A stretch of DNA of 40,534 nt from Streptomyces atriruber (GTDB taxonomy: Bacteria > Actinomycetota > Actinomycetes > Streptomycetales > Streptomycetaceae): contig NZ_LIPN01000132.1 in assembly GCF_001418325.1 (NCBI RefSeq), positions 1-40,534 on the forward strand. Reading direction: 5' to 3'. Under the pieces are notes generated by a model that was not told the DNA's origin, made no database searches, and was given only the letters and a program-made list of their open reading frames with translations. Shown piece after piece: positions 22,075-30,089 of this stretch. Positions within the stretch are counted from its first letter, which is position 1; each line of letters opens with the position of its first letter. A program made the translations under genes and the position numbers.

Positions 22075-24323
22075 CAGGCCTTCGACCTCCCCGCCGTCGG
22101 GGACCCCACCGGCTGCCAGGGAGCCAGGCGACCTCCTCCACGCGTGGCATGGGTCCAGTACAGGCGGCTGTCGAGGCCGAGCATCGTGAGGACGACACCG
22201 CCCGACGCCAGCGGAGCACTCGACGGCGCGCCCGCGGGGAGCACACCGGTGTGGTTCCACTGCGGCCGGGTCTTGGCGATGCCCGACGTGCTCCAGGCCG
22301 TGGCGACGTCGCCCGTGGCCGTCCGGGCCGCGAGCAGGACACCGCCCCCGTCGTCCGAGGCGACGCCCACCGGGCCGTAGCCGCCCGCCCCGCCCAGGTC
22401 GGTGACGGACGTCGACGTGTGCGCGGTGGACGACCTGCGCACCTGACCCGGCTCGGTCGATGAGGGGGTGAGACCGTCCGCGTGCAGACGGGCCGAGCGC
22501 ACGTTCCCGGAGTTCGGGGCGCGGTAGAAGACCCGGACACCGTCGTCGTCCTGCCGGACGGTCAACGGCAGGGTGGTGGCGGGGAGGCCGGTGGCCAGGG
22601 GGCCGCGGACGTCCGCACCCGGCTCGTCCTGGATCCAGGCCAGGACGCTGTGCGGGGTGGCGGCGAGGACGTAGGCGCGCCCGGCGCCGTCCAAGGCGGC
22701 GACCGGATCGCCGTGCACGGCCGCACCGCCCAGGCCGCGCCAGGGAGTCCACGTGCCGTCCGGCTGCTGGACGCGCGCCGTCAGCTGGTGGCCGCTGTTG
22801 CGCGCGAACACCGCCATCGTGCCGTCCTCGTGCGCCACGACCGCGGGCGCGCTGATGTCGTTCGTGCCGACCTCGTCGGACAGCTCCGGGCTGTCCAGCG
22901 ACTGCCAGGGGCCGAAGGGCTTGCCCGGGGCCTGCTGGACGACGAATCCCACTTCCTTGCGGTAGGCGGCCGGCTGGTCGCCGAACAGCGTGCGGGTACC
23001 GAAGACGGCGATGCGTCCGTCGGAGAGGGCCACCGGTCGTACCCCCGTGTCCACACCCGTCTCCGCCTGGAACACGGGCCCCTTCCAGCGGCTCGCTCTC
23101 CACCCCGCGCCCTTGCCGCCGGGCCGGTGCCAGTGCGCGATCCGGCCGTCCAGTACGGCGAAGGCCCACAGACTGTCGTCCTTGCCCACGAGCAGCCAGT
23201 CGGCGCCGGTGTCCCCGGCGTGGTGGATGCTGTGCGACCAGCGGGGCTTGGGGCTCGCGGCGACCTTGAGGTCGCCGCAGCCCGCCGGGTCCTTGCAGGA
23301 GTCGTGCGGGGCGTCGCCCCAGGAGTACGTCTCGAGGGTGCGGGCCTTGGACGCGCCGGAGACGGGGTCGAGGGCCTGGGGCAGACCGCCGTTGAAGTAC
23401 CCCATGTAGGTCTGCACGGTGAAGTGGGGACCCGAGCCGGAGGCGGCGTACCGGGCGAGGGCCTGCTGGACGAACCGGGCGCCGAAGCGATGGTCCTGGT
23501 GGTCGGAGCACTTGAGGTTGCGGTCCAGACGGCCCGGCGTCGGGTTCTGCATCCGGACCTGCGTCGGCCGGAACCGCGTGAGGTAACCCGTCAGCGTCCG
23601 GATGAGCTGCTCCTTCGTGTACGAGAAGTCGCGGGTGACCGGACCGCCGTGCACCAGCTGCGAGCCGAGCACGCCGACGCGGCCGTCCCACAGCCCGTGC
23701 ATGCTGTGCGGGCGGTCCCCGGCGATGCTGCCCGCCTCGTGCAGCAGGGTCCACACGAGGCGGATGTGGGGGTACCCCCGCAAGGTGTCGAGCTCCGCCT
23801 GGCCGCCGCCCTCCGTCGGGATGACGGAGCGCTGCCACGGGTGGTCCGGACGTCCGGTGACCATCTCCGCGTAGGCGGCGCGAATGCCGTTCTGACGTGC
23901 TTTTGCGTACTTGCGCTCGTCGCGCGCGGGTCGGGGCATGCCCCGGAACGTGCCCTTCCTGGGGGCGTTGACGCCGTTCGACTCGCCGGACGTCAGGTAG
24001 ATCGTGGTCAACGGACGGCCGCTGCGCAGCGACTGTCCGACCTCCGGATTGATGAAGAACAGATCGTCGTCCGGGTGGGCGACGATCTGCACGACCGATT
24101 CCTCGGTCTCGGGCTGCGGTCCGGAGGTCGCCCATGTGCCCGTGGGGGCGGCCGTGCTCATGTCCGGTGACTGATGCGGCGTGACGGGCACGTCGCCGGT
24201 GTCACCCTTCGAGCGCACGGCCATGCCTATGCCGACGCCTGCGGGCGCCACGACACCGAGCACGGTGGCCGCGAGGACGTTGCGACGGGATGCGCGCGCG
24301 AGAAGGCGCTTTTCGGGGGGCAT
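22074..24323 (-). CDS. Exported PIG-L family deacetylase with C-terminal beta-propeller
   Basis: A 749-residue exported protein. A twin-arginine-like signal (ASRRNVLAATVLGVVAPAGVG, 11-31) is followed by a linker, then a PIG-L/LmbE domain (about 75-330) with the zinc motif AHPDDD (82-87) and a second metal His in CSDHQDHRFGA. The domain removes N-acetyl groups from GlcNAc-type sugars. Residues about 350-740 hold repeated short strands (WLLVGKDDSLWAFAVLDGRIAHW, DGRIAVFGTRT, EDGTMAVFARNSGHQ, GGVVLTMLGLDSRLYWTHA) that form a sialidase/PLL-like propeller, likely a glycan-binding part. The ATG at 24323 has only a weak ribosome site. It leads a two-gene operon with the membrane acyltransferase. Confidence 0.88.
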   Translation of the reverse strand: MPPEKRLLARASRRNVLAATVLGVVAPAGVGIGMAVRSKGDTGDVPVTPHQSPDMSTAAPTGTWATSGPQPETEESVVQIVAHPDDDLFFINPEVGQSLRSGRPLTTIYLTSGESNGVNAPRKGTFRGMPRPARDERKYAKARQNGIRAAYAEMVTGRPDHPWQRSVIPTEGGGQAELDTLRGYPHIRLVWTLLHEAGSIAGDRPHSMHGLWDGRVGVLGSQLVHGGPVTRDFSYTKEQLIRTLTGYLTRFRPTQVRMQNPTPGRLDRNLKCSDHQDHRFGARFVQQALARYAASGSGPHFTVQTYMGYFNGGLPQALDPVSGASKARTLETYSWGDAPHDSCKDPAGCGDLKVAASPKPRWSHSIHHAGDTGADWLLVGKDDSLWAFAVLDGRIAHWHRPGGKGAGWRASRWKGPVFQAETGVDTGVRPVALSDGRIAVFGTRTLFGDQPAAYRKEVGFVVQQAPGKPFGPWQSLDSPELSDEVGTNDISAPAVVAHEDGTMAVFARNSGHQLTARVQQPDGTWTPWRGLGGAAVHGDPVAALDGAGRAYVLAATPHSVLAWIQDEPGADVRGPLATGLPATTLPLTVRQDDDGVRVFYRAPNSGNVRSARLHADGLTPSSTEPGQVRRSSTAHTSTSVTDLGGAGGYGPVGVASDDGGGVLLAARTATGDVATAWSTSGIAKTRPQWNHTGVLPAGAPSSAPLASGGVVLTMLGLDSRLYWTHATRGGGRLAPWQPVGSPTAGRSKA

Positions 24324-24486
24324 GGGTGGTGTTGCCTATCTGCATCTGACGTACCGGCCACTCGGCTCACGAGCTGCCGCCGTGGACTCCTTGATCACCG
24401 GGGAAGATGACGCGCGAATGCGGCGGGTTGTCCTCAGTGATCTTCCTCACGGCGCCGGGTCGGCCTCCGTCGCGCGCCGCGACGGG

Positions 24487-24726
24487 TCAGTGATCCCGGC
24501 TCTTCGCCAGGCGCGGGGCGTCGCGTTCGGGGCGCGGGAGGCACAGGGCGAGCAGCCCCGTGACGGCGAGCAGGGCCGACGTGAGCAGGAACGCGTCGCG
24601 GTATCCGGCGGCGACCGAATCCGCGGCGTCGACGACCCGCCCGACCGTCCAGGGGGACAGGGCCCCGGCGAGGGCGTAGACGAAGGCCGGCGCGCCGAGC
24701 ACCACCCCGCGCCGTGACGCCGGGGC
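24487..24726 (-). pseudogene. MFS transporter remnant (C-terminal part)
   Basis: The last 80 codons of a major facilitator transporter remain: RRGVVLGAPAFVYALAGALSPW, then GRVVDAADSVAAGYRDAFLLTSALLAVTGLLAL and a charged tail ending AKSRDH. These correspond to the last two or three membrane helices of a 12-helix protein. The rest is missing and the sequence is joined in frame at about 24727 to a remnant of an unrelated alkyl sulfatase gene, so a deletion fused the two. The 160 bp between it and the PIG-L start hold no gene I can see. Confidence 0.75.
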
Positions 24727-25131
24727 GATCACCGCCGTCACCGGCCGTGCCCCGTGGTGCTCTCGCGGTAGAGCGCCGGCGCGGCGGCGGCCACCTCCGC
24801 GCTGATCAGCGGGTCGTGACGCCGCGCTCGCCCTCCACGAAGGAGATGTTCGACAGGCCGAGGCCGCGCACCTGATGGATCCCGGGGACCACCTCGTACA
24901 GTCCCTGCCGCGCCACCAGCCTGCTCTGCCGCCACAGCGACGGGTGCGCGGTGGGCGGACAGCCGTCGGCCAGGAAGCCGCACGCATCCGCGTCCCACAC
25001 CACGCTCCCCTCCGGGACCGTCACCGGGCCCGGCGTGAGGCGGCCCGGAAGGCCCCGTCCGCGTCGGTGAAGTCCTGATCGTCGTCCCAGGCCAAGCCGC
25101 TGTCCGTGGGCCCTTGCTCGCTGCCGCTCAT
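24727..25131 (-). pseudogene. Alkyl sulfatase (BDS1/SdsA1-type) remnant, several frameshifts
   Basis: ATG at 25131 opens MSGSEQGPTDSGLAWDDDQDF and runs to a stop 36 codons on. Further pieces of the same protein appear in successive frames: VPEGSVVWDADACGFL, then HPSLWRQSRLVARQGLYEVV and IHQVRGLGLSNISFVEG, then DPLISAEVAAAAPALYRE, then RPVTAVI. This is the N-terminal third of a metallo-beta-lactamase-fold alkyl sulfatase. It stops immediately before the place of the metal-binding HxHxDH motif, where it fuses to the MFS remnant. Three frame changes (near 25030, 24815 and 24745) plus the deletion make it non-functional. Confidence 0.8.
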
Positions 25132-25274
25132 GGTCACCGATCTTCACAGCCCCGGGCGGGGAGCGCCTGATGACGCGTCACAGAGGGACCGCTGACACAT
25201 CACACCGGCTGACCGACCGGCCCGCCGAGGCCGCGGCGCGACGTCTCACCCGTGCGGATCGCTCTCTGCGGCGC

Positions 25275-25308
25275 GTGTCCCCGGGGAGCCGCAGGGGCGG
25301 TGGGACAC
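25275..25308 (+). other. Inverted repeat next to ribosome site of S8 protease gene
   Basis: GTGTCCC (25275-25281) and GGGACAC (25302-25308) directly precede the ribosome site AGGAGGG (25309-25315) of the protease gene. It could be a 5' leader hairpin or an operator. Confidence 0.35.
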
Positions 25309-25324
25309 AGGAGGGCGGTCATCC

Positions 25325-26326
25325 ATGACGGAGCAGGCGGCGCAGGTGCGGAGCGGGAGGAGTGCACGGCTGGTCGCCGCGGCGGTCGGGACCACCGCGC
25401 TCGCCCTGCTCGCCACGGCGTGCGGGGACGACGGCGGCGACAGCAAGCCCGGCCCGAAGCGGGATCAGCAGTGGGCGCTCGAAGCCCTGAAGCTGCCGGC
25501 CGGCTGGGAGAAGGCGAAGGACGACGACACGGTCATCGCGGTCGCCGACACCGGAGCCGATCCCGACCACCCCGGTCTCAAGGGCCGGCTGGTCGACGGG
25601 CACGACTTCGTCGACGGCGACGACGAGCCCAAGGACATGAACGGCCACGGCACGCACGTCTCCGGCATCGCGGCGGCCCACACCGACAACGGCGTCGGCA
25701 TCGCGGGCGGCGCGCCGGGCGCGAAGACCACGCCCGTACGGGTCCTCGGCCCGAACGGCAGCGGCAGCGACGCGCACATCACCCAGGGCATCGTCTGGGC
25801 GCACAGCACGGCGCGGACGTCATCAACCTCTTCCTCGGCGAATCCGGCCTGACGGCCCGCCTGCTGAAGGGCGGCATCCTCAGCCAGGCCATCAAGACCG
25901 CCCACGGCAAGGGGTCGGTCTTGGTCGCCGCCGCGGGGCAACGACGGCACGGCGCTGCAGCCCTGCGAGGTTCGGACGCCGGTCCTCGTCGTGGGGGCGA
26001 GCGACCGGAACGGAAAGCCAGCGGACTTCTCCGACTTCGGCGCGCAGCAGGCGGTGTCGGCGCCAGGGGTGGACGTCCTCTCCACCCTGCCGACGTACAC
26101 GACCAAGGAGACGCCGAAGAACGACTCCGGGTACGGCGACCTCTCGGGGACGTCGATGGCCGCGCCGTACGCCTCCGCCGTGGCGGCCCTCCTGCGCCGG
26201 CAGGGCCGCGATCCCGACCAGATCATGAGCGCGATCAGGGACAGCGCGGCCAACCCGGAACAGCCCGCGAAGCTGGGGCTGGGGATCGTGGACGCGAAGG
26301 CGGCGGTGAACACGGCGAAGCCGTGA
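25325..26326 (+). pseudogene. S8 (subtilisin-like) protease lipoprotein with two compensating frameshifts
   Basis: Read across two frame changes this is a complete subtilase of about 333 residues: lipoprotein signal VAAAVGTTALALLATAC, catalytic Asp in IAVADTGAD, His in NGHGTHVSGIAAAH, oxyanion Asn in VAAAGND (only in the corrected frame) and Ser in GTSMAAPYASAVAALL. One base is missing near 25800 (WAAQHGADVINL expected) and one extra G is present in GGGG at 25935-25938. Between them the protein continues correctly in the other frame. As written, translation stops at 25852 after the His. The ATG follows AGGAGGG by 9 bases. Either the gene is recently inactivated or the two indels are sequence errors. 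Confidence 0.8.
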
Positions 26327-26341
26327 GGCGTACCGGAAAGG

Positions 26342-26347
26342 TAGCTT
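26342..26347 (+). promoter_or_regulatory. Candidate -10 element of a leaderless transcript (hydrolase)
   Basis: TAGCTT ends 7 bases before the GTG at 26355; there is no ribosome site between. Confidence 0.4.
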
Positions 26348-26354
26348 CTCCGTC

Positions 26355-27224
26355 GTGACATGGACAGAGAAGCAGGGCCTCGCTTCGCTCTCCGACGGGG
26401 CACAGGTGCACTGGACGGCGTCGGGGGACACGGGGACACGGCCTCCCGTGGTCCTGCTCCACGGCGGCCCCGGTCTGCCCGACTACCTGGGCGACGTCGC
26501 CGCCCTGGTCGCGGACCTGGCACCCGTGTACCGGTACGACCAGCGCGGGACGGGCCGGTCGCAGTGGCACGGGCGCCACACCCTCGTCCGGCACATCGGC
26601 GATCTCGTCGAGCTCCTCGACGCGTGGGACGCACCCCGGGCCATCCTGATCGGGCACTCCTACGGCGCCGACCTGGCCGCCCGGTTCTGTCTGGCGCACT
26701 CGGAACGGGTGGCCGCGGCGCTGCTGATGTGCGGGCCGCTCGTGGGGGACTGGCGTGCCGGGTACCGGGCGGAGCGGAGTCGGCGCATGACCGCTGAGCA
26801 GCAGGAGCGGCTTCGCGTGCTGGAGGAGTTGCCGCGCCGCTCGGAGGAGCAGGAGGTCGAGCTGCTCACTCTGGCCTGGTTCACCGACCACGCGGACCCC
26901 GAACGCGGTCGGCAGTGGGCGGCTCGGGGCGCGCGTCGAAGGCGCCCGGTCAACTGGACCATGAACGCCGAACTCGGCGAAGCAGGACGTGCCGACCCCC
27001 TCGACGGGCACCTGGCCGAGCTGCGCGAACGGCTGCCCGCGCGGACGGAACTTCTCGGCGGTGGCGAGGACCCCCGCCCGATGTCGGCGCTCGACGCGCT
27101 GGCGCGCTCGCTCGACCGTCCGCTGACCCGGATCGAAGGCGCCGGTCACGAGCCGTGGCTGGAGCGGCCGGACGCCGTGCGCGCGCACCTCCGGCGCTTC
27201 GTGCGCGGCGCGCCCCGCGGGTGA
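26355..27224 (+). CDS. Alpha/beta hydrolase, proline iminopeptidase-like
   Basis: A 289-residue soluble hydrolase. The oxyanion motif HGGPG (36-40) is typical of proline iminopeptidases (S33). The nucleophile elbow GHSYG has Ser102, and Asp239 (GGGEDPRP) and His265 (GAGHEPW) complete the triad. [11 protein letters not shown] lies between them, as in the family. It would hydrolyse a small peptide, ester or amide; the natural substrate is unknown. The GTG start has no Shine-Dalgarno sequence and follows a -10-like TAGCTT by 7 bases. It stands alone between the broken protease gene and tsaD. Confidence 0.88.
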   Translation: MTWTEKQGLASLSDGAQVHWTASGDTGTRPPVVLLHGGPGLPDYLGDVAALVADLAPVYRYDQRGTGRSQWHGRHTLVRHIGDLVELLDAWDAPRAILIGHSYGADLAARFCLAHSERVAAALLMCGPLVGDWRAGYRAERSRRMTAEQQERLRVLEELPRRSEEQEVELLTLAWFTDHADPERGRQWAARGARRRRPVNWTMNAELGEAGRADPLDGHLAELRERLPARTELLGGGEDPRPMSALDALARSLDRPLTRIEGAGHEPWLERPDAVRAHLRRFVRGAPRG

Positions 27225-27240
27225 GAGACACCCGGAGGAC

Positions 27241-27287
27241 CTGACGGCACGCCCCTATTGCACATATATTGCAACTGCGTACGTAGT
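27241..27287 (+). promoter_or_regulatory. AT-rich promoter and palindromes upstream of tsaD
   Basis: A -35-like CTGACG (27241-27246) and a -10 TATATT (27265-27270) are separated by 18 bases. The inverted repeat TTGCA-7-TGCAA (27258-27274) covers the -10. A second near-palindrome, ACTGCGTACGTAGT (27274-27287, one mismatched pair), lies around the start of transcription. The AT-richness is exceptional for this window. Confidence 0.55.
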
Positions 27288-27303
27288 GCAGAAGGGGCGT
27301 GCA

Positions 27304-28404
27304 GTGGGCGGAGCGGCGGGCAAACCCGTGGTGCTGGGCATCGAGTCGTCGTGCGACGAGACCGGTGCGGGAATCGTGCGGGACGGGAAGCTGCTCGCGC
27401 ACGTGGTGGCGTCGAGCATGGACGAGCACGCGCGGTTCGGCGGCGTGGTGCCGGAGATCGCGGCCCGTGCGCACCTGCACGCGTTCACCCCGGTCGTCCG
27501 GCAGGCCCTCGACGAGGCCGGGCTGCGGCTCGGCCAGATCGACGCGGTCGCCGTCACCACGGGACCCGGCCTGTCCGGAGCCCTGCAAGTGGGACTGGCC
27601 GGTGCCAAGACCCTGGCCTACGCGGCCGGGGTCCCGCTCTACGGCGTGCACCACCTGGCCGGGCACGTCGCCGCCGACACACTGGAGCACGGCCCGCTGC
27701 CCGACCCCTGCGTGGTGCTGATCGTCTCGGGCGGCCACACCTCGCTGCTCCTGGTGCGGGACCTGGTGCGCGAGCCGATCCTGCACCTGGGGGACACGCT
27801 CGACGACGCGGCGGGGGAGTGCTTCGACAAGGTCGCCCGGATCCTGGGGCTGCCCTATCCGGGCGGGCCCGCGATCGACCGCGCGGCACGGGACGGGGAT
27901 CCGCGGGCGGTGGCGTTCCCGCGACCGCTGACGCGCCCCGGCGACGACCCGTACGCCTTCTCGTTCTCCGGGCTCAAGACGGCCGCGGCCCGTTGGGTCG
28001 AGCGGCATCGCCTCCGGGGCGCGGAGCCGTCCGTTGCCGACGGGGCCGCCGCGCTCCAGGAGGCCGTCGCGGACGTGCTGACCCGCAAGGCGCTCGCGGC
28101 CTGCCGCGCGTACGACGTGCGGACGCTGGTCGTGGTCGGCGGCGTGGCGGCGAACTCGCGGGTGCGCGGCCTGGCCGAGCAGCGGTGCGCGGCCACAGGC
28201 ATCGAACTGCGGGTGCCGCCCATGACGTTGTGCACCGACAACGGCGCGATGATCGCCGCCGTCGGCGATCTGCTGGTGCGCGCCGAGGCGGAGCCCGCGC
28301 CGCTGAACGTGTCGATCGACCCGTCCGCGCCGCTGGACCACGCCTCGCTCACGCCGGTGCCCGGAAGCGGACCGTCGGTGAAGTCCGCCGACAGGGCCGC
28401 CTGA
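27304..28404 (+). CDS. tsaD: tRNA N6-adenosine threonylcarbamoyltransferase TsaD (possible paralogue)
   Basis: A 366-residue ASKHA-fold enzyme that attaches threonylcarbamoyl to A37 of ANN-decoding tRNAs, together with TsaB/TsaE. Family motifs are intact: [14 protein letters not shown] near the N-terminus, the metal-binding His117 and His121 in [38 protein letters not shown] and [10 protein letters not shown]. The GTG at 27304 has AAGGGG 6 bases upstream; a GTG at 27286 is less well placed. In Streptomyces the housekeeping tsaD usually sits with tsaB and rimI. Here no tsaB, tsaE or groEL is nearby, so this may be a second copy; that is inference. It is translationally coupled to a GNAT gene (TGATG overlap). 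Confidence 0.93.
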   Translation: MGGAAGKPVVLGIESSCDETGAGIVRDGKLLAHVVASSMDEHARFGGVVPEIAARAHLHAFTPVVRQALDEAGLRLGQIDAVAVTTGPGLSGALQVGLAGAKTLAYAAGVPLYGVHHLAGHVAADTLEHGPLPDPCVVLIVSGGHTSLLLVRDLVREPILHLGDTLDDAAGECFDKVARILGLPYPGGPAIDRAARDGDPRAVAFPRPLTRPGDDPYAFSFSGLKTAAARWVERHRLRGAEPSVADGAAALQEAVADVLTRKALAACRAYDVRTLVVVGGVAANSRVRGLAEQRCAATGIELRVPPMTLCTDNGAMIAAVGDLLVRAEAEPAPLNVSIDPSAPLDHASLTPVPGSGPSVKSADRAA

Positions 28405-28976
28405 TGGCCGCCGACATCAGGGTCGTCTCCGGAAGCCGCCTTCTGTCGTACGCGGAAGGCGTCCGCACGGTGTACCTGGACGCCTTCGGAGGTGCCCCTT
28501 GGGGCGAGGGGCCCGAGCAGGCCGACGGCTACCTGCGGCGACTGGCGGAGGACGCGACCCGGCCCGGGTTCACCGCCGCGCTGGCGCTGGACGGGGAGAC
28601 GGTCCTCGGCTGGGCCACGGCCTGGACGACTCCGCTGCCGTTCCCCACCGGCCGGTGCTACCCGCAGATAGCGGCCGCCCTCGGCGCGGACCGCACGGCC
28701 GCGTGGCTGTGCGGCGCCCGCGAGGTGGACGAGCTGGCGGTCGCCTCCCGCGCCCGGGGCACCGGAGCGGGCGCCGCGCTGCTGGACGCGGTGACCAGGG
28801 ACCGGGCCGACGGCCGTTGCTGGCTGCTGACCTCGGTGGCCGCCGGAGAGGCCCGCACCTTCTACGAACGGGCGGGCTGGACACCGGTCACCCATCCTGC
28901 TGCCGGAGGCACCGGCCTCGCGGCCTACCTCGGCCCCCGGCACCCGGCCGGAGCCGCCGCCCCGCGTCCCCTCTGA
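28404..28976 (+). CDS. GNAT family N-acetyltransferase
   Basis: A 190-residue acetyltransferase. The acetyl-CoA-binding motif is EVDELAVASRARGTGAGAALLDAV, with the RxxGxG pyrophosphate loop, and ARTFYERAGWTPV is the usual motif B end. It transfers acetyl from acetyl-CoA to an amine; the acceptor is unknown. Its ATG overlaps the tsaD stop by one base. In the standard tsaB-rimI-tsaD cluster the GNAT is RimI, but this protein is not obviously RimI. It converges on the carbon-nitrogen hydrolase gene with only 9 bases between stops. Confidence 0.85.
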   Translation: MAADIRVVSGSRLLSYAEGVRTVYLDAFGGAPWGEGPEQADGYLRRLAEDATRPGFTAALALDGETVLGWATAWTTPLPFPTGRCYPQIAAALGADRTAAWLCGAREVDELAVASRARGTGAGAALLDAVTRDRADGRCWLLTSVAAGEARTFYERAGWTPVTHPAAGGTGLAAYLGPRHPAGAAAPRPL

Positions 28977-28985
28977 CCTGCCGCC

Positions 28986-29930
28986 TCAGGGCTCGACGGT
29001 CAGCGACGCGTACGCGTCGGGGCGGCGGGTGGCGAGGAACGGGAAGAGCTCCAGCCAGTCGCGGCGGGCGTCGAGGTCGAGATCGGCGACCAGCACGGCG
29101 GGCTCGTCGCGCGGGGCCTGCGCCAGGACCCGCCCGTAGGGGTCGACGATGAACGAACTCCCGTAGAAGGTGAGCCCGTTCTCCGCGCCGATCCGGTTGG
29201 GCACCACCATGAACGTCGCGTTGGCGATCGCGTTGCCGGTGATGACCTTCTGCCAGATCGGCTGCGTGTCGAAGCCGGGGTGGCCGGGCTCGGAGCCGAT
29301 GGCGGTCGGGTAGACGAGGACGTCGGCCCCGGCCAGCGAGTAGGCGCGGGCCAGTTCCGGGAACCACTGGTCCCAGCAGGTGGGAAGACCGAACCGCGCC
29401 TCGTCGACCTGCACCACCGGGAAGGCGTCGTCGCCTGCCGGGCCCTGCCGGAACCAGTGGTCCTCGTAGTAGCCCTCCGAGACTGGGATGTGCGTCTTGC
29501 GGGTCCGCTGGGCGAGGCTGCCGTCGGGGGCGACGAGGATCGCGGTGTTGTAGCCGAGCCCGTCGTCCTCCCCGCCCGGCGCCGGAGCCCGCTCGTACAG
29601 CGAGGCGTGCACGTACACGCCGCACTCGCGGGCCGCCTCGGCGGCGAAGGCGAACGTCGGGCCGGTGAGCAGGTCCTCCGGCTCGGCCGGGGCGGGGTGG
29701 TCGGCCTTGCGGACCACCGCGAAGTACGGCGACAGCGTCAGCTCCTGCAGGCACACCACCCGCGCGCCCTCGGCCGCCGCGAGGCGGACGCCCTCAAGCA
29801 GGGCCGCGCGGTGCTCGGCCGGGTCACGGTGCCAGCGCTGCTGCACGGCGGCCACCCGGAGCGGGGCGCGCTCGGCGGGACGGGTCCTGGTCGGGGACGC
29901 GGGCGGGTTGTACGCGGTGATCAGGCGCAT
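28986..29930 (-). CDS. Carbon-nitrogen hydrolase (N-carbamoylputrescine amidase-like)
   Basis: A 314-residue nitrilase-superfamily enzyme with the complete catalytic triad: Glu63 in LQELTLSPYF, Lys145 in RKTHIP and Cys185 in LPTCWDQWFPE. The wording SEGYYEDHWFRQG and the CWDQWFPE loop are close to N-carbamoylputrescine amidases (plant NLP1/bacterial AguB), which make putrescine, CO2 and NH3. A distinct amide substrate is possible. The ATG at 29930 gives a start with a weak ribosome site; an in-frame extension to 30023 would run into the operator. It is divergent from a LacI regulator across two matching palindromes, so its expression is probably switched by that regulator. Confidence 0.88.
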   Translation of the reverse strand: MRLITAYNPPASPTRTRPAERAPLRVAAVQQRWHRDPAEHRAALLEGVRLAAAEGARVVCLQELTLSPYFAVVRKADHPAPAEPEDLLTGPTFAFAAEAARECGVYVHASLYERAPAPGGEDDGLGYNTAILVAPDGSLAQRTRKTHIPVSEGYYEDHWFRQGPAGDDAFPVVQVDEARFGLPTCWDQWFPELARAYSLAGADVLVYPTAIGSEPGHPGFDTQPIWQKVITGNAIANATFMVVPNRIGAENGLTFYGSSFIVDPYGRVLAQAPRDEPAVLVADLDLDARRDWLELFPFLATRRPDAYASLTVEP

Positions 29931-30003
29931 GACGACATCCAGTCGAGTAGCAGGGAAAGCGGGGCGGACGGGCGGGGAGGCGCGGCACGGGACCGGGCAC
30001 ACG

Positions 30004-30023
30004 GTGCCGGAACGTTCCGGCAC
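30004..30023. promoter_or_regulatory. LacI operator copy 1
   Basis: GTGCCGGAACGTTCCGGCAC is a perfect 20-bp palindrome 74 bp upstream of the hydrolase start and within the divergent promoter region. The central CG is typical of LacI-family sites. Confidence 0.85.
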
Positions 30024-30038
30024 ACATGAATGTAGACC

Positions 30039-30058
30039 GTGCCGGAACGTTCCGGCAA
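30039..30058. promoter_or_regulatory. LacI operator copy 2
   Basis: The same site again (perfect over 18 bp, TGCCGGAACGTTCCGGCA at 30040-30057), with centre 35 bp from copy 1. It overlaps the place where the -35 of the LacI gene should be, which suggests autoregulation. Confidence 0.85.
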
Positions 30059-30075
30059 GGCTGATCCCGTACGTC

Positions 30076-30081
30076 TACACT
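30076..30081 (+). promoter_or_regulatory. Candidate -10 element of the LacI gene (leaderless)
   Basis: TACACT ends 8 bases before the GTG at 30090; no ribosome site is present in between. Confidence 0.45.
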
Positions 30082-30089
30082 TCGGGCAC

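Noticed and set aside
20959..24135. 1058-codon minus-strand frame across acyltransferase and PIG-L genes
   Set aside because: Only the last 371 codons are the acyltransferase; the upstream part is the PIG-L gene in a wrong frame. A start at 22074 with a one-base overlap explains it.
27255..27290. AT-rich stretch as an attachment site or insertion scar
   Set aside because: No integrase, flanking repeat or tRNA is nearby, and the stretch fits a promoter with palindromes.
6702..30058. Same core CCGGAACGTTCCGG in the 40-bp palindrome (6702-6741) and in the LacI operators
   Set aside because: The longer palindrome sits between convergent stops with no promoter, so LacI control is unlikely. A shared palindromic core in GC-rich DNA can be chance, though a genome search would settle it.
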